64,000 nt of DNA from Oasisia sp. SBJ-2009. Taxonomy: Eukaryota; Annelida; Polychaeta; Sabellida; Siboglinidae. Made by a program: the position numbers and the translations under genes. The notes beneath the pieces were generated by a model. It saw only the letters and a list, made by a program, of their open reading frames with translations, was not told the DNA's origin and did no database searches. How positions within the stretch are numbered: the stretch's first letter is position 1; each line of letters begins with the position of its first letter. The stretch is from NCBI GenBank assembly GCA_964017155.1, contig OZ024866.1, positions 22,432,582 through 22,496,581 of the forward strand, read 5' to 3'. Below are positions 42,201 to 47,210 of the stretch, one piece after another.

Positions 42201-44918
42201 ACCACTAGTAATGAATACAACAACAATTAATAATGTTTGTTTGAACTTTGTCATCAGATGTATGGTATTTATAGCCAATTTGAAATTGTTTACACAGCAG
42301 TCATTTCAATCCAAAATAAAGGTGATTTCGAATGCAGACTAGAATAGTACCTAAAGTAGTCATGTCTCGTTGTGGACTAAGGAGTAACTAGTGCTTTTGT
42401 TTTTTACTGCAATCTATTCCATATTAGGTTCTGTTGCTGACTTTTCCCTCTGAAGTTTACTTTAAGCTACGGCAGCTCATAAATTCACAACTGAAACAGA
42501 ATCTCAATTCAAATTTGATTTGGCAAAATGTTTGTTATTCACACATATTGACAACATAATTTTATAATAAAAATGGTCAGATTTCATGATTTAAAAAGGC
42601 AACATTTTCTGAATGAATACTACCTATAATGGGGCTAGTTTTTGTTTGTGTTACCTTGCCAACGTCTGTGCAGCAGTCGATACAGGTCACCTGCAGATTG
42701 TCATGTAGCACGCCAGCAATGATCTGGACTCGCTGGAAGTCACTAGCAAGGATGACAATGTCACACCCTGCAGCATATGCCTGTAACAAGAATTGTTCCA
42801 GTCACAGACTTGTGATTACACCAATGTAACAATGGTTATCAATTAAATTTAGTCCATGAAAATGTTGAATATATTACACTGGCTTGTGTAAATCTGCATG
42901 TTTAATATTCTTATGTTTTTGGTGGTTGCAGATACAATAAATATGAGCAGTTGAAATGCATTAAAAGACTGACAACACTTTATGCAACAGGCATGTTGCC
43001 AACAATAATTATCTGCATTTAAACATAAATAACAGCTCTGATTTTAGATGGAACAAAACTTAACGTTTTGACAGTCTTATAAAATTGTATTGGCATTTTA
43101 TTAGTTTGTAATTTGTTTTAGTGCTTGATAAGTTCATTTGTTATTAAGTACTTTGCATTTCATCAAATATGGCATATTTAACACCCACTTCTGATAGCTA
43201 CACACTTAGAAAGAATGCAGTTTCTGCCTCATGATTTATATTGCTTGATCTCACTAACACATAATGAAAGTTCATCAAAATATTTCAATAAATAAGGTAT
43301 ATATGCAAAAAAATCGGTCTACATAAAACCGCGTAATGCATAGATGCCGATTTATATAGACTGGAACAACGCCGGAAGCTGCATATATTTAGTTAGCCTT
43401 TTTTGTGGTAGACGCCGAATCTAGCTATGTTGTGATACATGTTTATGCAGTAAATGTAACAATTTAGTGAATGCTGTAAAATTAATTGCCGAATACCAAC
43501 GGCAACAGCAACATTCGACGGATCTATCAGTCCGCAACAAAGACAAAATGCAAGTTTTACTAATTTACACATAATAATATAGCCTTTTGCATCAGTATGA
43601 AGCATATCATACACTGAACACAAAACTCCAACCCTTCGTTCGATATATACCAGAAATATAGATTTATAAGAACTTTGACCCGGCACACAATATACTCAAA
43701 AATATGCACGGCCCTGGAGAAAACATGCTAAAAATCACTTAAAATGTTGTTCATTTAAAAATTAATTACGCACAGTACTTTACTGTCATATGAACTGTGT
43801 GCACAAGCAATGGTACTGATCAATTCAATTGTGTTAGTTGTGAACTAACACGTCGAATCTTTATGTAGACCACTTTTGGTCTACGAATACGAATACATTT
43901 ATTTCAGGTAAAAACCCATATACAATTGGTACATACATTTGCACATCTACGTAGATATAACACTTCAAATATGTTAAAAAATGAATAGATAAAAATATAT
44001 AAAGTTATAAGTTAGATAAGTGTAAAATTGTATAAAAAACAAATAAAATAATTAGCAATATACAGGATGTGATTGTATAATAAATATGCAATTAATTCAG
44101 GTAAATAAACGCCGTTTGAAAAGTAAGTTATATAAACAACTTCCTGACTTTAAAAATATATATAATAATAATAATAAATAAATAATAATAAAGTTATATG
44201 TGACTATCTTACAGATTAACCGTGTATAACGAATTGGCCCAGCTAATCCACATTGGGCCATTTAATATTTCATAACAATTGTACATAACCCTAATCAAGT
44301 CGTTATTTATGTTAAAAATGCGTTTTTTTAAACCATAAATGTTCTTACGCAGTAGGGCGTCAAATGTATCTATAGCATTACTAGCAAACATGCCACTCGC
44401 GCTGTCCCGTCGGCTATATCCCAAAATCCGCCTATGCATATTGTTGTAGGCAACTTTAGCTTTCAAAGAAGAGCCCTTATTAAAGTTAACCCATAATTGG
44501 CAGCAATAAGTTGTACAACAATACGCATGAAACAGATGTAGTTTAACACCCACGGAACAGTGGTGAAATTTTCTGATAATGCTATTAGACCTAGCATAAA
44601 AATTACGTAGATGTCTCAAAATATCACCGTCATCTTTCAGGTCATTGCATATTATCACACCTAAATATTTTGCTTCTTTGACATATGCAAGCTTGTTTAC
44701 ATTCATATATATATCTGGACATTTCAGGTTAAAACCACGTGGTTTGAAGACCATACATAACGACTTGATAGGGTTATATTCAACATCATTTTCAAGGCCG
44801 AACTTTGCACATATGTTCAGCAAACCCTGAAGCCCACTAGGACTACATAAAACAGCGGTCTACATAAGCCGGTCCTATATATCTATGCATAATCGGTCGA
44901 CATAAGCTGCCTTTAGGA

Positions 44919-44965
<47 letters not shown>

Positions 44966-45327
44966 ACTCACATCAATATGCAAAATATCATAAGTAATGA
45001 GTATATTCGGGTTTATAGGCCAGGACCAGGGCCCAGTTTCATAAAGCCACGTAACTTTACGAGCAATTATGCGATCTGCTGGTCGCAGCTAACAGTGACT
45101 ATTCAATGTAGCTTACAGCCAGTTTCATGAGACCAATTTAGCATTCGCAGAAACAAATCGAATCTTTATGTAGACCAGGTCTACATAAAACAGCGGTCTA
45201 CATAAGCCGGTCCTATGTGTATAATCGGTCGACATAAGCTGCCTTTAGGAGTAATAATAATAATAATAATAATACAATACTTATATAGCGCCCGATCAAT
45301 TAAAATTGCTCTCAGGCGCTTTACAAA

Positions 45328-45383
<56 letters not shown>

Positions 45384-45731
45384 ATATACATGTCACAATG
45401 TAGCTTTGGCCACTGCAGGTGGTATTTGCATTTGCATATTATAAGAGAGTATTAAGACATGTTAGTTTCCATCAATCAATTCAACTGTGTAATCACATGA
45501 ATGTGAAGAAGAACTGCATGTAAAATCAGATTTAAAGATGTCAGATGAAATTATATAGGCCGAATTATATAATGTCACAACTTTGACATAAACACGACTA
45601 CCCAAAATGGGCGAGGCATCACGGGATCACATCTGGATACTCACGGTGAAGTTGACGCCTTCAACACTGCCAGACGCAAAACACTGGTCGCCTGAGTTGG
45701 CTGCACCAGTTAAAACTTGGTGTCGATTCAT
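340..45731 (-). CDS. DMXL1/DMXL2: DmX-like protein (rabconnectin-3 alpha / Rav1 family), 30 exons, 3' end outside window
   Basis: Large WD40-rich scaffold. In the family (vertebrate DMXL1/2, fly Rbcn-3A, yeast Rav1) it promotes V-ATPase assembly and acts on synaptic and endosomal vesicles. Thirty exons on the minus strand have GT-AG borders whose phases all agree, giving 7513 coding nt (2504 codons plus one base). The N-terminus has the family's HQVLTGA start and [10 protein letters not shown] motif. WD-type blades follow (LLKIWY, NISRLW, LVW, LHMWRI, CTRFWKC). The Rav1p_C-type region spans roughly residues 965-1830, with family motifs such as [24 protein letters not shown] and GVGWWIKN. An acidic linker lies near 2080-2100. 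Vertebrate proteins are about 3030 residues, so about 500 C-terminal residues lie left of position 1. It reads as a single invertebrate orthologue, so DMXL1 and DMXL2 cannot be told apart. Introns are unusually rich in minisatellites that begin at splice sites. Confidence 0.96.
1061..1179 (-). CDS. DMXL1/DMXL2: DMXL exon 29
   Basis: Residues 2382-2422, phase 2 to 1. [19 protein letters not shown] followed by a Ser/Gly-rich segment. Acceptor TTGCAG|CACC, donor CCAG|GTAAGT. Its first 33 nt plus acceptor are duplicated 636 bp upstream at 1782-1815. Confidence 0.9.
1190..1530. repeat. 15-bp minisatellite, first copy of array
   Basis: About 22 units of ACGACACGTACACTT, starting 11 bp upstream of the exon 29 acceptor. 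Three units begin with variants (GCC, TGACAC) shared with the second array. The repeat is stop-free on the minus strand and encodes CRKCT. Confidence 0.97.
1826..2166. repeat. 15-bp minisatellite, second copy of array
   Basis: Same unit and same order of variants as the array at 1190-1530, as expected from the 636-bp duplication. One private variant (ACAGTTA near 2036) marks it. Confidence 0.97.
2874..3032 (-). CDS. DMXL1/DMXL2: DMXL exon 28
   Basis: Residues 2329-2382, phase 2 to 2. [19 protein letters not shown] matches the vertebrate LTYKVLKVMALRN region. Acceptor TTTCAG|AGATCC, donor CACCAG|GTACTT. Found from its borders and homology. Confidence 0.9.
3735..4085 (+). mobile_element. 3' remnant of a non-LTR retrotransposon
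   Basis: Frame-broken translation keeps a typical LINE C-terminus: [21 protein letters not shown], then [20 protein letters not shown] with HPLHEFYY and RTNRYRNIF. Stops and frame changes show it is dead. Lies in DMXL intron 27. Confidence 0.75.
4168..4507 (-). mobile_element. tRNA-derived SINE, nearly intact
   Basis: Reverse complement of the copy at 48633-48958. A pol III A box (TGGCTCAGGGGTAGA) and B box (GGTTCGAATCC) sit at the 4507 side, and the tail ends GCGCTATATAAGAACTGCC. In DMXL intron 27. Confidence 0.9.
4631..4648. repeat. short CA microsatellite
   Basis: Nine CA units about 35 bp from the exon 27 donor. Confidence 0.9.
4687..4983 (-). CDS. DMXL1/DMXL2: DMXL exon 27
   Basis: Residues 2230-2329, phase 2 to 2. 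[20 protein letters not shown] and [15 protein letters not shown] are family hallmarks. Acceptor TGCCAG|GATGGC, donor TTCAG|GTGAGT. Confidence 0.96.
5105..5366. repeat. tetranucleotide repeat, GATC/ATCC/ATCA/CACC blocks
   Basis: Adjacent blocks of GATC, ATCC, ATCA, again ATCC, then CACC-rich variants. The blocks interconvert by single substitutions. In DMXL intron 26. Confidence 0.97.
5723..5825 (-). CDS. DMXL1/DMXL2: DMXL exon 26
   Basis: Residues 2196-2230, phase 1 to 2. [20 protein letters not shown] leads into an amphipathic [12 protein letters not shown]. Found by phase matching. Acceptor TTTTAG|GA, donor GCAG|GTAAGT. Confidence 0.88.
5827..6487. other. 5' portion of DMXL intron 25/26 sequence, no feature seen
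   Basis: Ordinary AT-rich intron between exon 26 and the inverted LINE fragments. No coding exon, repeat or RNA gene could be supported. Confidence 0.4.
6488..7175. mobile_element. inverted duplication of a non-LTR retrotransposon 3' end
   Basis: The left arm (about 6488-6748, minus) codes [20 protein letters not shown], the common C-terminus of CR1/Jockey-like reverse transcriptases. The right arm (about 6848-7108, plus) is the same sequence inverted, with stops. A further inverted match links 6777-6842 to 7109-7175. It ends about 20 bp from the exon 25 donor. Confidence 0.85.
7194..8316 (-). CDS. DMXL1/DMXL2: DMXL exon 25 (1.12 kb)
   Basis: Residues 1822-2196, phase 0 to 1. [20 protein letters not shown] continues the helical region. 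Two DW motifs (SLDWG, SFDWSQP) are followed by an acidic run ([14 protein letters not shown]) near residue 2090, then [19 protein letters not shown]. Acceptor CTTCAG|GTG, donor GACG|GTCAGT. Confidence 0.96.
8317..9229. other. DMXL intron 24, no feature seen
   Basis: AT-rich intron with no recognisable repeat or exon. Confidence 0.5.
9230..9395 (-). CDS. DMXL1/DMXL2: DMXL exon 24
   Basis: Residues 1766-1821, phase 2 to 0. [20 protein letters not shown] and [15 protein letters not shown] are among the best conserved DMXL segments. The acceptor TTACAG|GTCTGTC is copied at least four more times upstream in intron 23. Confidence 0.96.
9396..9670. repeat. 41-bp array copying the exon 24 acceptor
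   Basis: Four units follow the true junction at offsets of 41 bp (CAGACCTGTA at 9391, 9432, 9473, 9514, 9555), then decayed copies to about 9670. On the minus strand each reads TTTTACAG|GTCTGTCAAT and continues with exon-like GAGGAGAGAATGATG, three mismatches from exon 24. Confidence 0.95.
9772..9869 (-). CDS. DMXL1/DMXL2: DMXL exon 23
   Basis: Residues 1734-1766, phase 0 to 2. [20 protein letters not shown] is close to the vertebrate sequence. Acceptor TTCTAG, donor TTTAG|GTAAGA. Confidence 0.95.
10144..10263 (-). CDS. DMXL1/DMXL2: DMXL exon 22
   Basis: Residues 1694-1733, exactly 40 codons, phase 0 to 0. [12 protein letters not shown] and [15 protein letters not shown] are diagnostic. The acceptor TTGCCAG lies outside the intron 21 repeat. 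Confidence 0.96.
10340..12056. repeat. 31-bp array copying the exon 21 donor; fills intron 21
   Basis: About 50 units of 31 bp. On the minus strand each unit reads TTTCCACTCAGAGGCAGAAC followed by AG|GTGGGTTCA, that is exon codons F-H-S-E-A-E-Q plus the donor. Units nearest the donor are cleanest and those near 10340-10660 are diverged. All three minus-strand frames are largely open, so a 31-residue peptide repeat appears as an artefact. Confidence 0.97.
12041..12231 (-). CDS. DMXL1/DMXL2: DMXL exon 21
   Basis: Residues 1630-1693, phase 1 to 0. [14 protein letters not shown], ending [12 protein letters not shown] (vertebrate [10 protein letters not shown]). The donor AACAG|GTGGGT is the first of about 50 copies in a 31-bp array; the outermost copy is taken as the real exon end because WAF precedes it. 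Confidence 0.94.
12551..12868 (-). CDS. DMXL1/DMXL2: DMXL exon 20
   Basis: Residues 1524-1630, phase 1 to 1. An acidic stretch ([13 protein letters not shown]) precedes [20 protein letters not shown], a core Rav1p_C motif. Acceptor CTCCAG, donor TTAG|GTCTGT (a weak donor). Confidence 0.94.
   Translation of the reverse strand, partial: ARRPRRRKTTITRLCLRSAVPMTSWTTHLRVTMTQARNQRGAVKTGPSRSTPTTSGPNRPSCWLDTLPTHTCPVCHGLTRCTCSLWPTRSPTPNWTLPRDTRPTT
12945..13254. mobile_element. foldback (MITE-like) element
   Basis: Two arms of about 113 bp, 12945-13057 and 13141-13254, are near-perfect inverted copies around an 83-bp loop. The arms start TTTATTGTAGTATAATTAAC. No coding capacity. In DMXL intron 19. 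Confidence 0.9.
13438..14466. mobile_element. non-autonomous piggyBac-like element
   Basis: Flanked by TTAA on both sides (13438-13441 and 14463-14466), with inverted termini CCTTTACAG and CTGTAAAGG. A subterminal palindrome GTCGAGCGAT-AA-ATCGCTCGAC follows the left end. An acidic reading frame ([13 protein letters not shown]) near 13732-13772 resembles the start of piggyBac transposases but stops at once. The TTAA target is the superfamily hallmark. Confidence 0.85.
14671..15939 (-). CDS. DMXL1/DMXL2: DMXL exon 19 (1.27 kb)
   Basis: Residues 1101-1524, phase 1 to 1. Opens [16 protein letters not shown]; contains [20 protein letters not shown] and [20 protein letters not shown]. The acceptor CTGTAG|GTGGTT is the last unit of a 34-bp array in intron 18. 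Strongly GC-rich, with arginine/serine-rich frames on the other strand that are shadows. Confidence 0.96.
15940..16495. repeat. 34-bp array copying the exon 19 acceptor
   Basis: About 16 units. Minus-strand unit: TGTTGATGCTGTAG|GTGGTT then CTGACTGTCACTG. The ten bases after the AG equal the start of exon 19. A variant subset has TTCGATAG in place of ATGCTGTAG. Starts exactly at the splice site and runs into intron 18. Confidence 0.96.
16845..16982 (-). CDS. DMXL1/DMXL2: DMXL exon 18
   Basis: Residues 1055-1101, phase 1 to 1. [15 protein letters not shown] parallels VSCAYTGRLAVAYR of vertebrates; ends YECESTG. Donor ACAG|GTGGGT. Confidence 0.95.
16983..17907. other. DMXL intron 17, no feature seen
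   Basis: AT-rich; short degenerate runs of TAATA around 17320-17460 but no defined repeat or exon. Confidence 0.4.
17908..18178 (-). CDS. DMXL1/DMXL2: DMXL exon 17
   Basis: Residues 965-1055, phase 0 to 1. [20 protein letters not shown] and CTRFWKC mark the start of the Rav1p_C-like region. The acceptor CTACAG|GTGTGC is the last unit of a 45-bp array. Donor CCAG|GTGTGT. Confidence 0.95.
18179..19592. repeat. 45-bp array copying the exon 17 acceptor
   Basis: About 31 units. The minus-strand unit contains TGTTTTGGGGTCTACAG|GTG, the exon 17 acceptor. Because 45 is a multiple of three, long spurious reading frames exist on both strands (plus strand [15 protein letters not shown]; minus strand [15 protein letters not shown]). 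Confidence 0.97.
19593..21144. repeat. 34-bp array copying the exon 16 donor
   Basis: About 45 units in two subfamilies. Units nearest exon 16 (20250-21144) read, on the minus strand, CCACCTCCAA(G/T)GTAGGC followed by TTACTTCCC, the exon 16 donor. Units at 19593-20245 are a homogenised diverged subfamily (CATTGGAGGTATTTATATCA on plus). Together with the 45-bp array it makes up all of intron 16. Confidence 0.96.
21145..21293 (-). CDS. DMXL1/DMXL2: DMXL exon 16
   Basis: Residues 915-964, phase 1 to 0. [16 protein letters not shown], ending RRLSIATSK. The donor CCAAG|GTAGGC is the first unit of a 34-bp array filling half of intron 16. Confidence 0.93.
21390..22745. mobile_element. non-autonomous DNA transposon with pogo/Tigger-like ends
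   Basis: TA duplications flank inverted ends CAGTGGAACCCCTCGTTTAA and, at the other end read inward, CAGTAGAACCCCTGACGAAC. No transposase is readable. The sequence CACTAGGGGGCGCTTACAAC is tandemly duplicated near 21490-21535. In DMXL intron 15. Confidence 0.75.
22746..22788. repeat. AT dinucleotide repeat
   Basis: Immediately outside the right end of the pogo-like element, consistent with a TA-target insertion into a TA run. Confidence 0.9.
22946..23165 (-). CDS. DMXL1/DMXL2: DMXL exon 15
   Basis: Residues 842-915, phase 0 to 1. [23 protein letters not shown] and VLHMWRIVI are recognisable DMXL motifs. The acceptor CACAG|GACTGG is repeated about a dozen times upstream in intron 14. Donor CACA|GTGAGT. 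Confidence 0.94.
23166..23575. repeat. 28/39-bp array copying the exon 15 acceptor
   Basis: About 12 units of mixed length. On the minus strand most read TTACACAG|GACTGGCAAC then ACATGTACTTGTG; the 14 bases after AG match the start of exon 15. Short 28-bp and longer 38-40-bp forms alternate. Confidence 0.95.
23971..24138 (-). CDS. DMXL1/DMXL2: DMXL exon 14
   Basis: Residues 786-841, phase 0 to 0. Ends [14 protein letters not shown]. Donor CAC|GTACGT; a second GT four bases on is possible but would break phase. Confidence 0.9.
24573..24696 (-). CDS. DMXL1/DMXL2: DMXL exon 13
   Basis: Residues 744-785, phase 2 to 0. [19 protein letters not shown] is nearly invariant in the family. Acceptor TCTAG|GT, donor CCT|GTGAGT. 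Confidence 0.93.
25010..25325 (-). mobile_element. diverged tRNA-derived SINE
   Basis: Same order of blocks as the copies at 4168 and 48633 (ATATAGCGCAGTATC tail, ACCATCTCGGCTTCT, CTACAATTAATG, degenerate B box TTCAAACCC), with many substitutions. In DMXL intron 12. Confidence 0.8.
25619..26272 (-). CDS. DMXL1/DMXL2: DMXL exon 12
   Basis: Residues 526-744, phase 2 to 2. Starts [14 protein letters not shown] and ends [11 protein letters not shown], both hallmark DMXL segments. Acceptor CCACAG, donor CCAGG|GTAAGC. GC-rich codon use contrasts with the AT-rich introns either side. Confidence 0.95.
26273..27430. other. DMXL intron 11, distal part
   Basis: AT-rich. A fragment at about 26780-26890 resembles the middle of the tRNA-SINE (ATATCCACCACTATCTATAA, TACTCATTCATGCAACTG). 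Nothing else recognised. Confidence 0.4.
27432..27510. mobile_element. SINE tail fragment
   Basis: TTTGTATAGCGCCCGAATCA followed by CTCAGGCGCTTCACA, the same tail as at 45280-45330, beside an ATA run. Confidence 0.6.
27545..27720. repeat. AT dinucleotide repeat
   Basis: More than 100 bp of pure AT at 27627-27716, with imperfect flanks carrying ACACACGCAC. Confidence 0.97.
27925..28159 (-). CDS. DMXL1/DMXL2: DMXL exon 11
   Basis: Residues 448-526, phase 1 to 2. Ser-rich start, then [20 protein letters not shown] and FLVW, a highly conserved DMXL blade. Acceptor CCGCAG, donor GTG TG|GTGAGC. Confidence 0.93.
28497..28890. repeat. AT repeats with interspersed inverted motifs
   Basis: Long AT runs are separated by AGTGGTCTGTATATA and its inverse, and by GCATAAGTACCAGAATGTTT at three places, once inverted. 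The whole block can fold on itself. In DMXL intron 10. Confidence 0.9.
28970..29209 (-). CDS. DMXL1/DMXL2: DMXL exon 10
   Basis: Residues 368-448, phase 1 to 1. Begins [13 protein letters not shown] (vertebrate TDIPLVP) and includes [18 protein letters not shown], then a Ser/Asp/Gly-rich tail. The acceptor TTCAG|ATATCC is the innermost unit of a 45-bp array whose other copies carry the same acceptor. Confidence 0.94.
29210..29918. repeat. 45-bp array copying the exon 10 acceptor
   Basis: Eleven clear units to about 29750 and three decayed ones to 29918. Minus-strand unit: TGTGTTCATTCAG|ATATCC then CCATGGTGCCA; the 17 bases after AG equal the start of exon 10. The frame of exon 10 is open through the array, encoding DIPMVP(Y/S)VNDICVHS repeats. 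Confidence 0.97.
30409..30569 (-). CDS. DMXL1/DMXL2: DMXL exon 9
   Basis: Residues 314-368, phase 2 to 1. [13 protein letters not shown] and [12 protein letters not shown] match SVHDFH and HFHLAASINAET of vertebrate DMXL. Acceptor CCACAG, donor ACAG|GTGGGT. Confidence 0.94.
30790..30962. repeat. cluster of short palindromes
   Basis: TTGAGCATATGCTCAA, TTGAGTACGTACTCAA and related GAGCATG/GAGTACG motifs occur within 170 bp, between two TTTATAACC blocks in opposite context. Probably part of an unrecognised transposon end. Confidence 0.5.
30963..31256. repeat. interspersed repeat, copy 1
   Basis: About 290 bp, the inverse of 38470-38744 with few differences. It starts GGTTGAACAGGCCACAGTCT and ends AAAAAGTGCTATATAATAAA, a SINE-like tail. 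In DMXL intron 8. Confidence 0.85.
31320..31859. mobile_element. 540-bp MITE with about 200-bp inverted repeats
   Basis: Ends TTTAAAGGGATACTCCAG and its inverse CTGGAGTATCCCTTTAAA. The inverted arms extend about 200 bp each, with conserved TGCATAAAGATCGTTAATAA. No coding capacity. In DMXL intron 8. Confidence 0.9.
31860..32985. other. part of DMXL intron 8, nothing certain
   Basis: Two minus-strand frames (31972-32271 and 32293-32553) lack introns or recognisable domains. The [14 protein letters not shown] stretch vaguely resembles the start of a THAP domain, which is too weak to call. Confidence 0.3.
33010..33242. repeat. TG / ATGCG / ATGC microsatellite
   Basis: Compound repeat: TGCG and TATGCG units, TG runs, then eleven ATGC units at 33200-33238. 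Confidence 0.97.
33330..34797. repeat. 19/20-bp C-rich minisatellite in intron 8
   Basis: About 75 units of CACCTCCACACACCCCCTCA with deletions and CTCCTCA variants. The transcribed-sense (minus) strand is G-rich, with GGAGGTGAGG in almost every unit, a good 5' splice-site match. The spurious 528-residue plus-strand frame (SPPHTP repeats) is not a gene. Confidence 0.97.
34832..35017 (-). CDS. DMXL1/DMXL2: DMXL exon 8
   Basis: Residues 252-314, phase 2 to 2. Contains the WD strand [15 protein letters not shown] and the basic [11 protein letters not shown] stretch. The donor TTCAG|GTACTG lies about 35 bp from a long C-rich minisatellite in intron 8. Confidence 0.95.
35304..35436 (-). CDS. DMXL1/DMXL2: DMXL exon 7
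   Basis: Residues 208-252, phase 1 to 2. [20 protein letters not shown] is conserved across the family. Acceptor TTTTAG|TT, donor CCAAG|GTGGGT. Confidence 0.94.
36073..36112 (-). CDS. DMXL1/DMXL2: DMXL exon 6 (40-nt exon)
   Basis: Residues 195-208, phase 0 to 1. [13 protein letters not shown] closes the WD blade opened in exon 5, as DDCLLKVWY does in vertebrates. Acceptor TTTCAG, donor AAGG|GTAGGT. Confidence 0.9.
36176..36222. repeat. AT dinucleotide repeat
   Basis: About 20 AT units, then ACACACAC, 60 bp upstream of exon 6. Confidence 0.95.
36570..38105. repeat. 19-bp minisatellite in intron 5
   Basis: About 80 units of AAATGACTAAGGAGCAATG, with an 18-bp GAATGACTAAGGAGCAAT variant and AAGGAACAATG variants in higher-order blocks (for example 36706-36840 resembles 36935-37075). 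Unlike most arrays here it stops about 110 bp from the exon 5 donor. Confidence 0.97.
38215..38432 (-). CDS. DMXL1/DMXL2: DMXL exon 5
   Basis: Residues 122-194, phase 1 to 0. One WD40 blade with LIQMWHC and the strand [15 protein letters not shown]. Acceptor ATCCAG|GT, donor AAG|GTTTGT. Confidence 0.94.
38470..38744. repeat. interspersed repeat, copy 2
   Basis: Inverted copy of 30963-31256. It lies directly beside the left end of a piggyBac-like element (TTAA at 38758). Confidence 0.85.
38758..40267. mobile_element. defective piggyBac-like element
   Basis: TTAA at 38758-38761 and 40264-40267, termini CCGATTAG and CTAATGGG (inverted). A very GC-rich subterminal block (GCGGCCGGCCGC) lies at 38780-38830. 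A short plus-strand frame with [20 protein letters not shown] looks like the acidic N-terminus of piggyBac transposases, followed by a donor-like GTAAGT. The catalytic part is missing. In DMXL intron 4. Confidence 0.85.
40268..41361. other. proximal DMXL intron 4
   Basis: Only a C-rich run at 40619-40642 stands out. No exon or transposon recognised. Confidence 0.4.
41362..41440 (-). CDS. DMXL1/DMXL2: DMXL exon 4
   Basis: Residues 96 to 122, phase 0 to 1. [10 protein letters not shown] and LSWNTEG match the vertebrate segment around W-x-x-TG and LAWDPQG. Acceptor TTGCAG, donor AAG|GTTAGT. This exon is too short to appear as a long reading frame; it was placed by homology and phase. Confidence 0.9.
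42053..42124 (-). CDS. DMXL1/DMXL2: DMXL exon 3
   Basis: Residues 72-95, phase 0 to 0. [14 protein letters not shown] corresponds to the IAASYGN-VCIFEP blade of vertebrate DMXL. Acceptor TTTCAG, donor CAT|GTGAGT. Confidence 0.93.
42655..42780 (-). CDS. DMXL1/DMXL2: DMXL exon 2
   Basis: Residues 30-71, phase 0 to 0. Contains the family motif [16 protein letters not shown]. Acceptor TTACAG|GCA, donor AAG|GTAACA. Confidence 0.95.
42781..43845. other. distal DMXL intron 1, no feature seen
   Basis: AT-rich; a CATAAAACCGCG block at 43321 recalls the repeat around 45180. No exon recognised. Confidence 0.4.
43846..44870 (-). mobile_element. truncated non-LTR retrotransposon inside another repeat
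   Basis: A 204-codon frame at 44209-44823 (minus) keeps [34 protein letters not shown] and NMHRRILGY, the region after the reverse transcriptase core of CR1/Jockey-type LINEs. Flanks (TTTATGTAGACC on the left, ACATAAAACAGCGGTCTACA on the right) match the uninterrupted repeat at 45155-45255. Confidence 0.8.
44918..44962. repeat. AT dinucleotide repeat
   Basis: About 22 AT units after CTTTAGGAGT, the same flank as near 45253. Confidence 0.95.
45155..45400. repeat. uninterrupted copy of the interrupted repeat, SINE tail and AT run
   Basis: TCTACATAAAACAGCGGTCT and GGTCGACATAAGCTGCC match 44845-44915. They are followed by an ATA run, TTATATAGCGCCCGATCAAT, CTCAGGCGCTTTACA and AT repeats. Confidence 0.75.
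45645..45731 (-). CDS. DMXL1/DMXL2: DMXL exon 1 (start codon)
   Basis: Codes residues 1-29 and begins [10 protein letters not shown], matching the M-x-x-HQVLTGA start of vertebrate DMXL proteins. This decides the ATG at 45729-45731. The donor reads ACC|GTGAGT and the exon ends in phase 0. Confidence 0.93.
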
Positions 45732-47210
45732 GGCGATGCACTATACATCAGCTTCCATGAACTATGGCCTAATTCGGCGACATTTCATTCAAGGTTAATA
45801 CAACTTCGCAGTGGCCAGTGCTGGCAGAGTCGACCTGTCATTTACCTATGCGACTGTCAACTATCAATGCAAATAATTACGGGTGTGCATTGTTGAATCT
45901 TCAAAGCAGATATTCAGTTTTAACACATTTACGTTACACGTATTTAATCTAAGTCATCCTGTCAGTTGCACATTTTTCTCCTCCAAACCTGAGCGTATTT
46001 TTGTAGAACATTTGACAACATGAATTAAATAAAGACACGCACGGCTGTCCACACCCACTTTACTTCCCTCATCATATGCAACAAGGTTTCGTGTCGCCGC
46101 CTGTCGGATTTGTTATTCGGTACCAAACTAATTACAGACATATTTTCTAAGCATGAATCCCTGTTTTGGTTGTTAACGTGCGCGTAGCAAAATATATATC
46201 GCATTAAATCTTGTATTTGTTGAAACTATGTCCGTAAAATAAAGTAGTTATGACATCATGACACTCATACGCATTGCTCTTCTGAAGTAGCGGACAGTCT
46301 GTGATGTAGGCAAAGCCGGTGGTGGGGATCCCCCCGGCTGTTGCTCGATCCAGAGAAAGTAAGAAATAACAAAATATGAACCTAACACAAAATTAACATA
46401 TTTGGTAAAGAAGCCTCAATAAGTGTAATGTGAACACAAATAAAATTATCAGTAAAATATTACATAAAAAGGGAAAACGACGCAGACGATTCACTGCCGT
46501 AAATTATTATGGTGTGACACCGGAAGGTGCTCTGTTTTCACTTGATGGTTTCCACTCGAAGTTTGTGTTCGTGGACGTTCGACGTCACAGGTACTTCTTT
46601 AGTGCTTGGTAAAAAACTTAGGCCTATCTGAACTCCAAATCATCAGTTGTGCTTCAGTTTCTAGTAACACATGTTGACTTCATTTTAGGCAATTTCTTTG
46701 GTCAAATTCGTTAATGATGACTTTGTAATACAGTCACAAACTCGGGAGCAACATTACGAACATGTAAGTTTAATTAGCCAAAATTAAAATCGGAGTCGGT
46801 GACGGTGACAGCGACACTTTACTCTTTAGTCTTTACTTGACTTGTGAAGTTGTGTGTCAGTTGTGACAAATCAAACTAAAACACTAAGTGTAATCATAAT
46901 CAAAACATGACATTTTAGCACCACTCTTATCCATAGTTGAGGTTAAGTTTGTTAATATACTGCCATTACTGGGCCGTTACTAATTGCTGCCCAATCTGAC
47001 TCTGAGTTATTCATACAGCATTTAAAGAGCCCGGAGGTGAGCTGAAATGATTGAATAACCATTAGAATTACCCAAAACCGGCCAAACAAACCATTTGATT
47101 TGAACGGAATGTTTCCTGTAAATCAAGGTCATTTAATTGAACTTTCAAACACGCATACAAATGTTTTATTGATCTGTCTATATATATATATATATATATA
47201 TCGAAGGCCT

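Noticed and set aside
46430..46612. 60-codon plus-strand frame in the DMXL-RGP1 interval
   Set aside because: No conserved motif, splice context or codon bias; expected by chance in AT-rich DNA.
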